NCBI GenBank assembly: GCA_035517775.1
Contig: DATIYF010000067.1
Span: 1-56,636, forward strand
DNA from: DATIYF01 sp035517775
GTDB lineage: Bacteria; Acidobacteriota; Terriglobia; Terriglobales; Acidobacteriaceae
DNA length: 56,636 nt
Direction: 5' to 3'
Numbering within the stretch: the stretch's first letter is position 1; each line of letters opens with the position of its first letter. The translations under genes were made by a program, and so were the position numbers. The notes below the pieces were generated by a model. It was not told where the DNA came from. It saw only the letters and a list, made by a program, of their open reading frames with translations, and made no database searches. Of this stretch, positions 1-8,699 are shown piece by piece.

Positions 1-1074
1 GGTGGCGCTGACGGAATCGGCGATGGCGCGCATTTTCTCCAGAGTATCGTTGACGATCGAGCCGCCCTGGCGGGCGGTTTCGGCGGCGCGGCGGGAGGAC
101 TCGGCCGCCTTGCTGGAGTTTTCTGAGACCTGCATGACGGTAGAAGACATTTCCTGCATGGCGGTAGCGACCTGGGTAGTCTGGTTGGTCTGGGTCTCGG
201 CGCCCTGGGCCTGCAAGGTGGCGGAGGAGGAGATTTCCTCGCTGGCGCTGGCCACATGCTCGGCCGTACTGGCGATGGACTGCAGGAGTTCGCGCAGCTT
301 TTCCTGCATCTGGTTGATGTTGACCATAGTCGCGCCGATCTCGTCACGGCTGGTCACGTCCAGGACAGTGCCGGTTAAATCGCCGTTGGCGATTTCTCCG
401 ATTCGGCGTGTCAGGTGGGCCATGGCGCGCGAAATCTGCCCACTGACAAACCAGGCCACGGCCAGGCCGCAGACCAGCACCAGCAGGGCGGTTGCAACCG
501 TGGTTGCGCTGGTGGCAGACTCGGCCTGGTTGAGCTTTTGGTTGTCTTCGTCCAGCTTGGCGAGGGCGTGGTGGTTCAATTCGGCGCAATCCGCTTGTAC
601 TTTGGCGGCCAGGCCGGCACCCGCCTTCAGCTTTGCCAGTCCCCGCCGGCGCCGGGCTCCGCTGTGGCCGACGAAATCGGGGATTACGTCGAGTTGAATG
701 CGGTAGGCGCCATTGCGAATGTCATCTTCCAGGCGCGCCAACAGTGCGCGGTCTTCTTCTCCGCCCAGTTTCTTTAGGGTGTCCAATTGACTAAAGACTT
801 TGTCCCAGGCCGCGCGGCGGGCGTTTTCGTATTTGGCGGCGAGGGCGGGATCGCTGCCGTAGATGATGAGATTACGCAGGGCAAAGCCAGCATCGGCCAC
901 TCCGCCGCTAAGCCGCTCGGCCGCGAGGCTGGACGGTATGCGAACGCTTTGAATGCGCCCTTCTATCTGGTGAATCTGCCTCATTTTCATGGCGCTGACG
1001 AAAGAGCTCACGGCCGTAAGCGCGATCACCGCGCCAAACCCCGCCGCCAGCTTGAGCCGGATGCTTGTCTTCAT
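1..1074 (-). CDS. Methyl-accepting chemotaxis protein, 3' end beyond the window
   Basis: A transmembrane chemoreceptor that would signal to CheA/CheW. The minus strand reads open from an ATG at 1074 to base 1 (358 codons) with no stop, so the C-terminus lies outside the window. Domains in order: a short cytoplasmic start and TM1 (about residues 10-28), a helical periplasmic sensor of the four-helix-bundle kind (about 30-190), TM2 (192-211), a HAMP linker (about 212-265, with GEIANGDLTG), then the start of the Ala/Ser/Glu/Gln-rich signalling coiled coil. The conserved signalling tip is not reached. No strong ribosome site precedes the ATG. It is transcribed divergently from hslV. No other chemotaxis gene is visible, so the ligand is unknown. 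Confidence 0.9.
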   Translation of the reverse strand, partial: MKTSIRLKLAAGFGAVIALTAVSSFVSAMKMRQIHQIEGRIQSVRIPSSLAAERLSGGVADAGFALRNLIIYGSDPALAAKYENARRAAWDKVFSQLDTLKKLGGEEDRALLARLEDDIRNGAYRIQLDVIPDFVGHSGARRRRGLAKLKAGAGLAAKVQADCAELNHHALAKLDEDNQKLNQAESATSATTVATALLVLVCGLAVAWFVSGQISRAMAHLTRRIGEIANGDLTGTVLDVTSRDEIGATMVNINQMQEKLRELLQSIASTAEHVASASEEISSSATLQAQGAETQTNQTTQVATAMQEMSSTVMQVSENSSKAAESSRRAAETARQGGSIVNDTLEKMRAIADSVSAT

Positions 1075-1168
1075 GTTTAGCAATCTCTATCTGCCCTGGT
1101 CGGTTGAGGGCAGCAGTTCCCTGGGGCACAAACACCGGTGCTGAAATCTTCATCGGCGGCGCGAGCCA

Positions 1169-1182
1169 GGAGTTTAAACTCC
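1169..1182. promoter_or_regulatory. Perfect 14-bp palindrome between divergent MCP and hslV genes
   Basis: GGAGTTTAAACTCC reads the same on both strands and lies in the 165-bp gap between the chemoreceptor and hslV. It could be an operator, or a scrap of one of the short repeats common in this window. The sequence alone does not decide. Confidence 0.3.
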
Positions 1183-1219
1183 GGAGGTGATCTCTGGCTG
1201 CGGCTCCGCATCCGGCTGC

Positions 1220-1225
1220 TATAAT
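1220..1225 (+). promoter_or_regulatory. -10 box of a likely hslV promoter with a very short leader
   Basis: A perfect TATAAT ends 14 bases before the hslV ATG. A start of transcription about 7 bases downstream would leave a leader of only about 8 nt, too short for a normal ribosome site, and none is seen. No convincing -35 box is present at 16-18 bp upstream. Confidence 0.4.
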
Positions 1226-1239
1226 CCAGGTTTCTCCCC

Positions 1240-1782
1240 ATGGCCAGAAAGCGCCTGATACGCTCCACTACCGTCCTCTGTGTCCGCCACGACGGGCACG
1301 TCGTAATGGCCGGAGACGGGCAAGTGACTCTTGGCGAAGCAGTTATCAAACACACGGCGAAGAAGATCAGGCGCCTGTATCAGGACAAGATTCTGGCCGG
1401 CTTTGCCGGCTCAACCGCGGATGCGTTTTCGCTGTTCAGCCGCTTCGAAGCGAAGCTGGAGCAATATCACGGAAATCTGGGGCGGGCCGCGGTCGAACTG
1501 GCCAAAGACTGGCGGACGGACAAGTTTCTGCGCCATCTCGAAGCGCTGCTGCTGGTGTGCGATCGAGAGCAAACTTTCCTGCTGAGCGGACAGGGCGATG
1601 TGATCGAGCCGGACGGAGGAATTGCAGCCATCGGCAGCGGCGGCTCCTACGCCCAGGCCGCGGCGCAGGTGCTGGCCGAGCACACCCAGCTTTCGGCGCG
1701 GCAAATTGCCGAAGAAGCGATGAAGATTGCCGGCAGGATGTGCATCTATACTAATGACAAGGTGACGATCGAGGAACTGTAA
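1240..1782 (+). CDS. hslV: ATP-dependent protease subunit HslV
   Basis: Proteolytic subunit of the HslUV (ClpQY) protease, a two-ring threonine peptidase of the proteasome family acting in the cytoplasm with HslU. Hallmarks: the RSTTV N-terminal region, GDGQVTLG, AGFAGSTADAF, ELAKDWRTD and IGSGGSYAQAAA, ending in IEEL. The catalytic threonine of the family starts a TT pair that here is T10-T11, so nine residues (M1-S9) must be removed to expose it, instead of only the initiator Met as in E. coli. Length (180 aa) is normal. hslU follows 127 bp downstream, with a repeat element in the gap. Confidence 0.97.
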   Translation: MARKRLIRSTTVLCVRHDGHVVMAGDGQVTLGEAVIKHTAKKIRRLYQDKILAGFAGSTADAFSLFSRFEAKLEQYHGNLGRAAVELAKDWRTDKFLRHLEALLLVCDREQTFLLSGQGDVIEPDGGIAAIGSGGSYAQAAAQVLAEHTQLSARQIAEEAMKIAGRMCIYTNDKVTIEEL

Positions 1783-1789
1783 GAACCAT

Positions 1790-1905
1790 GTGGGCACAGC
1801 CGCCCTCGGCTGTGCGGCCGGGTCGAAGACCCGGCAGTGGTTTGGGATGTAGGAACTGTCGAGCTGGGCTCGACCGGACAGCCGAGGGCGGCTGTCCCCA
1901 CGCAG
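1790..1905. repeat. Inverted-repeat element between hslV and hslU
   Basis: Most of the hslV-hslU gap is one element with near-identical inverted ends. The left end reads GTGGGCACAGCCGCCCTCGG; the right end, on the other strand, reads GTGGGGACAGCCGCCCTCGG. Inside is a hairpin CGGGTC-GAA-GACCCG at 1819-1833, and the same 15 bases occur inside mnmG at 9263-9277. The element reaches to within a few bases of the hslU start, leaving no room for an ordinary ribosome site. It resembles REP/MITE-like bacterial repeats; no transposase is present. Confidence 0.7.
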
Positions 1906-1909
1906 ATCT

Positions 1910-3328
<1,419 letters not shown>

Positions 3329-3629
3329 GTGCCGGCGCTGGCTCGGGCAGCTATCCTTAGGATTCTATTTTGGATAGCGGTTCGGTTGGCTTACAATACG
3401 ATGAGATGCCGTGCTTTGACGGCTTTCGGTATGTAAACGGCTGGTAAAGTATTGTAAGGGTCGGGATTCGCGCTTGACTTTATGGTCCGCACACGATATT
3501 TAAGTGCAACCTCTGGCTGAGGGCCGGTGCGGTGGTGGAAGCCAGAGCTGCTAACTTTGGCTCGGGTTCTGCAGTTTTGCCTACGATCCGGGGCATGGGG
3601 CAAGAAAGCGCGTACGGTGTAGGTGGCTC
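3329..3629. other. 301-bp gap after hslU
   Basis: No gene is seen. A weak possible promoter lies at 3474-3500 (TTGACT, then GATATT after a 15-bp spacer), pointing to the methyltransferase. No terminator hairpin with a T-run follows hslU. Confidence 0.35.
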
Positions 3630-4403
3630 ATGTCCAACGGTTTAGCTGTAGATGCTGCCAAGAAATTCTTCCGTGAAGTAAAGTCTCCCAGCGCCGCCGC
3701 AGAGTTCTTCTGGCGGCTGGTGGTTCCGGTTGATCCCCGCCTGCGCAAGACCCGCAGCTGGATCTGGGGCAAACTGCCCCGGCTTGAACTGAAGCAGGTC
3801 TTTCCGGGGATCGAAAAGACCTCGATTCTGATGCTGGATGCCTACAACCGGAATAGCCGCGGCCTGGAAACGGAGGAGCTGGCCGCTCTTCTGAGCATGG
3901 CCAAGTTTTTGGAAACAAAGAAGATTTTTGAGATTGGGACCTGCGACGGGGGCACCGCGCTGAACCTGGCGGCCAATACCTCGCCGGAGACCCAGGTCTT
4001 CACCCTTGACCTCGGGCCGAACTGGAACGGGGAGTTCTCCATCAAGACTCCGGCGGGTTTCCAGTATCCCACCGACGCCAGCCTGATCGGCCAGCGCTTC
4101 CACGGCACGCCCTACGAGAAGAAGATCACCCAGGTCTTTGGCGATTCGGCCAAGTTTGACTGGTCCACGCTGCCGGGCCCGTTCGATATGGTCTTCATTG
4201 ACGGCTGCCACTTCTACGAATACGTAGTGCGCGACACCGAGAACGCCATGAAGAACCTTCGCCCTGGCGGGCTGGTGGTGTGGCACGACTATGGCTACGT
4301 GAAGGGCGTGAGCGACGTTGTGGATGATCTCTCGAGCCGCATGAAGGTGGCGGCGATCGCCGGCACGCGGCTGGCGGTCGGCTTCATGCCCTACGTGCAG
4401 TAG
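3630..4403 (+). CDS. Class I SAM-dependent methyltransferase (Methyltransf_24 type)
   Basis: Probable methyltransferase of the Rossmann fold using S-adenosylmethionine. SAM motif I is FEIGTCDGGTALNLA (about residues 98-112), followed by an acidic strand end TLDLG. The family's downstream block FDMVFIDGCHFYEYV and GGLVVWHDYG are both present near the C-terminus. The 257-aa length suits the family. About 90 N-terminal residues before motif I resemble nothing I recognise. Members are often found with glycan or natural-product genes, but the neighbours here (an aminotransferase 139 bp downstream, hslU upstream) do not define a substrate. Confidence 0.8.
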   Translation: MSNGLAVDAAKKFFREVKSPSAAAEFFWRLVVPVDPRLRKTRSWIWGKLPRLELKQVFPGIEKTSILMLDAYNRNSRGLETEELAALLSMAKFLETKKIFEIGTCDGGTALNLAANTSPETQVFTLDLGPNWNGEFSIKTPAGFQYPTDASLIGQRFHGTPYEKKITQVFGDSAKFDWSTLPGPFDMVFIDGCHFYEYVVRDTENAMKNLRPGGLVVWHDYGYVKGVSDVVDDLSSRMKVAAIAGTRLAVGFMPYVQ

Positions 4404-4474
4404 CGCGGCGGTCGAAAATCATCTGTGATATCCGCTGTCTCCCTTCGGAACACTCCGGCGGCAGCGCCTGAACT

Positions 4475-4495
4475 CGAATCAGCACTACTGATTCG
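4475..4495. repeat. Perfect 8-bp hairpin between methyltransferase and aminotransferase
   Basis: CGAATCAG and CTGATTCG flank a 5-nt loop. No T-run follows on either strand, so it is not a standard terminator. It may be an operator or an RNA hairpin. Confidence 0.35.
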
Positions 4496-4542
4496 CGGGT
4501 AATTTGCCAAGCTACTCTTTCCTCCCATAATCTACGGTTTCC

Positions 4543-5898
4543 ATGACCGTCATTTCGTCGCATCGGGTCGAAACCCTAATGGAGCGCGAACAGCAGCGCT
4601 TCGTCAACGACCGGCCCAAATCCGAGGCCATGTTCGAGCGCGCGGGCAAGTCGCTGCTGGGCGGCGTGCCCATGAACTGGATGCTGAAGTGGGCGGGAGC
4701 TTTTCCTCCATTTGTGCGCGAGGCGCAGGGAGCGCATTTCTACGACATAGACGGCCATCGCTACATTGATTTTTGCCTGGGCGATACGGGGGCCATGACC
4801 GGCCATTCGCCCTCTGCCACGGTGAAGGCGGTGGAAGAGCAGATGCGGCGGGGCATCACGCTCATGCTGCCCAGCGAAGACGCCGTGTGGGTGGGGGAAG
4901 AACTGAAAAAGCGCTTCGGCTTGCCCTACTGGCAGTTCACCCTGACGGCCACCGATGCCAACCGCTTCGCACTCCGCCTGGCGAGGCAGATTACCGGGCG
5001 GCCGAAGATTCTGGTCTTCAACTGGTGCTACCACGGCACGGTGGATGAGACTTTCATCACGCTGCAGAAAGATGGCACGGTCAGGCCGAGGCGAGGCAAC
5101 ATTGGGCCGCCGGTGGACCCGGCACTGACCACCAAGGTGGTGGAGTTCAACGACCTGGCAATGCTGGAGCAGGTGCTGGCGCCGGGCGATGTGGCTTGCG
5201 TTCTGGCCGAGCCGGCACTCACCAACGTAGGCATTGTGCATCCCGAGCCCGGTTTTCATGAGCAACTGCGGCTGCTGACCCGCAAGAACGGCACCCTGCT
5301 GATTCTGGATGAAACCCATACCATCTGCGCCGGGCCGGGCGGCTACACGGCGGCAGAGAAGCTGGAGCCTGATTTTCTGGTGTTCGGAAAGCCCATTGGC
5401 GGCGGCGTGCCGGGAGCCGCTTACGGGTTTACCGAGATGATGGCGGAGCGCATCCGGGAGAAGCAGAGCGTGGAGGATTGCGATACGGGCGGAATCGGCG
5501 GCACACTCGCCGGCAATGCGCTATCGCTGGCGGCGATGCGGGCGACGCTCACCAAAGTGCTGACCGCGGACGCCTTCGCGCGCATGATTCCCCTGGCCGA
5601 ACGCTGGACGGCGGGGGTGCAGAAAACGATTGATGAATTCACCATTCCCTGGCATGTGACCCGCCTGGGATGCCGCGCGGAGTATTTGTTTGCGCCGCGG
5701 CCACCGAAGAACGGCACCGAGGCGCACGACGCCATGGATTTTCCCCTGGAGCGCTTCCTGCATCTTTACGCCATGAACCGGGGCATTCTGCTGACGCCAT
5801 TTCACAATATGGCGCTGATGTCTCCCCAGACCTCAGCCTCGGATGTGGACCACCACAGCCGCGTGTTCCGCGAGGCGGTAAGGGAGCTGGTGGGATAG
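4543..5898 (+). CDS. Class III PLP-dependent aminotransferase (GSA-aminotransferase-like)
   Basis: Fold-type I PLP enzyme, 451 aa, closest in layout to glutamate-1-semialdehyde aminomutase and related class III transaminases. Seen: GAHFYDIDGHRYIDFCLGD near residues 65-83, an ILDETHT strand carrying the PLP-binding Asp, and VFGKPIGGGVPG with the lysine expected to form the Schiff base. The usual SGTEA phosphate-binding motif is replaced by TATDANRFALRLAR, so it is unlikely to be the housekeeping HemL. Substrate unknown. It follows the methyltransferase in the same direction and is 50 bp upstream of a lipoprotein gene. Confidence 0.85.
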   Translation: MTVISSHRVETLMEREQQRFVNDRPKSEAMFERAGKSLLGGVPMNWMLKWAGAFPPFVREAQGAHFYDIDGHRYIDFCLGDTGAMTGHSPSATVKAVEEQMRRGITLMLPSEDAVWVGEELKKRFGLPYWQFTLTATDANRFALRLARQITGRPKILVFNWCYHGTVDETFITLQKDGTVRPRRGNIGPPVDPALTTKVVEFNDLAMLEQVLAPGDVACVLAEPALTNVGIVHPEPGFHEQLRLLTRKNGTLLILDETHTICAGPGGYTAAEKLEPDFLVFGKPIGGGVPGAAYGFTEMMAERIREKQSVEDCDTGGIGGTLAGNALSLAAMRATLTKVLTADAFARMIPLAERWTAGVQKTIDEFTIPWHVTRLGCRAEYLFAPRPPKNGTEAHDAMDFPLERFLHLYAMNRGILLTPFHNMALMSPQTSASDVDHHSRVFREAVRELVG

Positions 5899-5948
5899 GC
5901 GGTAGTGGCCGCGGCCGCTGCCTCCTCTGATAGGCTGTTGGCTTCGGC

Positions 5949-7013
5949 ATGAAGGCCACTTTCCCAAAGCTGGGGCTTCCCCTGGCGGCGATTGCGATGT
6001 GGAGTGGCTGCGCCTCAGCCGGACCTCCGCTGGTGCCGTCGCTTCGCTTGCCCACGCCGGTCAGCGACCTGCGCGCGGTCCGGAAAGGAGACAGGGTTTA
6101 TCTTTCCTGGACGGACCCTAGGGAAACGAGCGATCACGAGAACATACGGAGCGCCGGGCCAACGCTGGTTTGCCGGAGCCAGGCCGCGCCGATAAGGGAA
6201 TGTGGCGCTCCCGTGGCGAAGATTGCGCCTCCGGCGAAAATTGGAGCCAAAGCAAGCTACACAGACACGTTGCTGCCAGTGCCGGGCGTGGCGCCCGATG
6301 CGCAAATCACCTACGCCGTTGAGGCGCTCAATGACCGCGGGCGAGGCGCCGGACTCTCGAACCAGGTGCGGGTGCCGCTGTTTCCGGCCATGCCGCCGCC
6401 GGCTGATTTCGAGGCGAAAGTGACCGCAGAGGGCGTTCGGTTTTCCTGGGAGTGCCTGTCATCCTTGCCCGCTGTGCCGGGTGTAGGCTACCGCCTGCGG
6501 GTCTATCGGCGGGCGGAAGCAAGCTCGCTCGACGAAGTTGCGGCGGAGGTCAATTTCGCCGATTGCAACGGCGCCGCGGTGCTGGATACGGGCTTCGAGT
6601 GGGAAAAAACTTATGACTACCGGGCGGCCGTGATCAGCGTGATTTCGGAGCCGGGCGAGGCGAAGGTAGAAATCGAGGGCGATGACACGCCCAGCCTGCG
6701 CGTGTTTGCCCACGATATTTTTCCGCCGGCGGTTCCCAACGGCCTGCAGGCGGTATTCTCAGGGGTGGGGCAGCCGCCGTTCGTGGACTTGATCTGGACG
6801 CCCGATAGTGATGCCGACCTGGCCGGATACAACGTCTATCGCCGGGAAGAGGGCGGCGTTTTTGCCAGGCTGAACCCGGAACTCGTGAAAACTTCGGCTT
6901 TCCGCGACCCAGCCGTGCAAACCGGGAAGAAATATTTCTATGCGGTCTCAGCGGTGGATGTGAGAGGGAATGAGAGCGCGAAATCCGCGGAGGCGAGCGA
7001 GGAAGCGCCATAG
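5949..7013 (+). CDS. Fibronectin type III domain lipoprotein
   Basis: Probable exported lipoprotein of 354 aa. The N-terminus has a hydrophobic signal (about 8-17) ending in WSGC, with the likely lipid-modified cysteine at position 21. The lipobox is weak at -3. Two to three fibronectin-III-like units follow: one beginning PTPVSDLRAVRKGDRVYLSW, a middle one, and a clear last one with DLAGYNVYRREEGG and KYFYAVSAVDVRGNES. Such proteins mediate surface protein or glycan contacts. No catalytic motif is seen and the function is unknown. Confidence 0.75.
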   Translation: MKATFPKLGLPLAAIAMWSGCASAGPPLVPSLRLPTPVSDLRAVRKGDRVYLSWTDPRETSDHENIRSAGPTLVCRSQAAPIRECGAPVAKIAPPAKIGAKASYTDTLLPVPGVAPDAQITYAVEALNDRGRGAGLSNQVRVPLFPAMPPPADFEAKVTAEGVRFSWECLSSLPAVPGVGYRLRVYRRAEASSLDEVAAEVNFADCNGAAVLDTGFEWEKTYDYRAAVISVISEPGEAKVEIEGDDTPSLRVFAHDIFPPAVPNGLQAVFSGVGQPPFVDLIWTPDSDADLAGYNVYRREEGGVFARLNPELVKTSAFRDPAVQTGKKYFYAVSAVDVRGNESAKSAEASEEAP

Positions 7014-7019
7014 GACTTC

Positions 7020-7238
7020 AGCCATCAGCCATCAGGATTGATTCTGATGGCAACTGCCAAGCGCGCCCGTTGGCACTCGCGGGCGAAGTGAAGGATATGC
7101 TTCTTCGGGAACAGCAGATTCCTCACACGTCCTTGCCGCGCAAGCGCGGCTTCGGACGGCCCGGAATGACAAGGGCTTTACGGCCGTCCCGTTTGGCAAG
7201 CTGAGGGCTTGAGTGCTGACTGCTGAAAGCTGAAAGCC
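7020..7238. repeat. Repeat-rich spacer before the FAH-fold gene
   Basis: The 225-bp gap is made of degenerate repeats. A CATCAGCCATCAGG start is followed by a palindrome-like stretch ending CCGGAATGACAAG (about 7119-7173), similar in style to the elements inside mnmG. A run of TGAGTGCTGA-type units sits at 7199-7238, ending at the ATG of the next gene. The same TGAGTGCTGA unit occurs in mnmG at 9297-9330 and 10508-10559. Confidence 0.6.
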
Positions 7239-8042
7239 ATGAAATACTGCCGCTTCCAACACGAGGGCCAATCGCACTACGGCCTGGTGGAATCTCTCGC
7301 CGGGCGCGAGGAGATCACCCGCCTGCTGCTCACGCCTCCGGAGAAGACCGGAGGAGGCCTGGAGGATGCCCCAACCCGGCGCATGGAGCGTATTCCGCTG
7401 GCTGAGGCGACATTGCTGGCGCCGGTGCAGCCTTCGAAGATCGTCTGCATCGGGCGCAACTATCGCGAGCACGCGGCCGAACTGGGCCACGAAGTGCCGG
7501 CCGAGCCGCTGCTCTTTTTGAAAGCGCCTTCGGCGCTGCTCGCGCCGGGAGGAAACATCGTGCGACCCCGAATCTCCGAGCGCGTGGACCACGAGGGCGA
7601 GCTGGGGGTGGTGATCGGCAAAGCCTGCCACCAGCCCGGCGCGGAGGAAGACATTCGCCCTTATATCCTGGGCTACACCTGCGTGAACGATGTTACCGCC
7701 CGCGATCTACAGTCGAAAGACGGGCAGTGGGCGCGCGCCAAGAGCTTCGACACTTTCTGCCCGGTGGGACCAGCGGTGACCGAAGAAGTGGATCCGTGGG
7801 CGGGGGCCGAGGTCGAGACCCGGGTGAACGGCGAAATGCGCCAGCACGGCAACACGACCGAGCTGATCTTCGCGCTCGACGTTCTGATTCGCCATATCGC
7901 GCAGGCGATGACCCTGCTGCCGGGAGATTTGATTGCCACGGGCACGCCCAGCGGCGTCGGTCCGCTGGCCGCCGGAGATGTGGTTGAGGTCACGGTAGCC
8001 GGAGTGGGCACGCTGCGCAATCCCGTGGCGGATGAACGCTAG
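7239..8042 (+). CDS. Fumarylacetoacetate hydrolase-family protein
   Basis: Metal-dependent enzyme of the FAH fold, 267 aa. Family members hydrolyse, isomerise or decarboxylate 2-oxo acids (for example hydroxyheptadienedioate isomerase or oxaloacetate decarboxylase types). Seen: KIVCIGRNYREHAAE, VDHEGELGVVIGK carrying the two metal-binding glutamates, GYTCVNDVTARDLQ with the metal-binding Asp region, AKSFDTFCPVGP, and TGTPSGVGPL. The order matches bacterial FAHD-like proteins. The specific substrate cannot be read from sequence. The start lies at the edge of a repeat tract, with no clear ribosome site. Confidence 0.88.
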   Translation: MKYCRFQHEGQSHYGLVESLAGREEITRLLLTPPEKTGGGLEDAPTRRMERIPLAEATLLAPVQPSKIVCIGRNYREHAAELGHEVPAEPLLFLKAPSALLAPGGNIVRPRISERVDHEGELGVVIGKACHQPGAEEDIRPYILGYTCVNDVTARDLQSKDGQWARAKSFDTFCPVGPAVTEEVDPWAGAEVETRVNGEMRQHGNTTELIFALDVLIRHIAQAMTLLPGDLIATGTPSGVGPLAAGDVVEVTVAGVGTLRNPVADER

Positions 8043-8224
8043 CCTGTTCAGCATGCCGCTCTAAGGAAAATCGCCGACTCACCAAAGTGACGTACCAAAT
8101 ACGGCACTCAGGTTTTGCCTGCGCCCCTTCCGCTATTCCGGCTTAAGTCTTATTCTGTCATCGGAAGCTGGTGGATTCCGCCGCGCGAACAGGCTTGTAG
8201 GGGAGATTTGCAGGCTGGGACTGT

Positions 8225-8280
8225 AAAAGATTTTCAGTTCCCGGTTCTCAGAGTGAGAAGTTCCCCGGTTCACGCGGCCT
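8225..8280. repeat. GTTCCCGGTTC-type repeat tract
   Basis: The text around TTCAGTTCCCGGTTCTCAG resembles the GAGTTCTCGGTTCCCGGTTC stretch at 12456-12475, in another gap of this window. It is a short, degenerate intergenic repeat. Nothing else is seen in the 264-bp gap 8043-8306. Confidence 0.4.
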
Positions 8281-8306
8281 TTGGGCAGTGACTCCAGCCG
8301 TTGGTC

Positions 8307-8696
8307 ATGACTTCATATCATCTCTATGCTGTCGTTCTGGGCGTCGCCGGCGCGGCGCTGGCGGGATATTACCTGTTCCGGCGCAAGCCGAAAAACCCAG
8401 AAGAAGTGGAGATGGAACGGCGCACCTTTCTCGACCACGTGGGCCGCATCACCGATGGGACCGTGATTGACGTGCAGGAGATTCACGGGCCCAACGATAA
8501 GTCCACTACCATCCTGATCTACCACTACGACGTGGCCGGCGTTTCTTACGAATGCTCCCAGGACGTGACCTACCTGCGCCCGCTCATCAACCTGCACTCC
8601 TGCCGGCTGGGCCTGCCCACTTCGGTGCGCTACGATCCGCACAATCCGGGGAATTCGCTGGTCATCTCCGAGCGCTGGATGGGACTTCGCCAGTAG
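8307..8696 (+). CDS. Small membrane-anchored protein, DUF3592-like
   Basis: About 129 aa. One N-terminal transmembrane helix (LYAVVLGVAGAALAGYYLF) is followed by a basic stop-transfer stretch and a soluble domain. The domain has the DUF3592 style: a G(T/K)VIDVQEI strand, a YHYDVAGVSYECS strand, and the ending VRYDPHNPGNSLV. The function of this family is unknown. A TTG two codons upstream (8301) is an alternative start; the ATG is preferred. Its stop lies 3 bases from the stop of the convergent mnmG. Confidence 0.65.
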   Translation: MTSYHLYAVVLGVAGAALAGYYLFRRKPKNPEEVEMERRTFLDHVGRITDGTVIDVQEIHGPNDKSTTILIYHYDVAGVSYECSQDVTYLRPLINLHSCRLGLPTSVRYDPHNPGNSLVISERWMGLRQ

Positions 8697-8699
8697 CGC

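Noticed and set aside
2..697. Long plus-strand open frame at the left edge
   Set aside because: It is the shadow of the chemoreceptor gene on the minus strand, which shows clear TM, HAMP and signalling-domain sequence.
4543..5898. Annotation as hemL (glutamate-1-semialdehyde aminomutase)
   Set aside because: The SGTEA motif is replaced by TATDANRFALRL and no heme-synthesis genes are nearby, so a general class III transaminase is safer.
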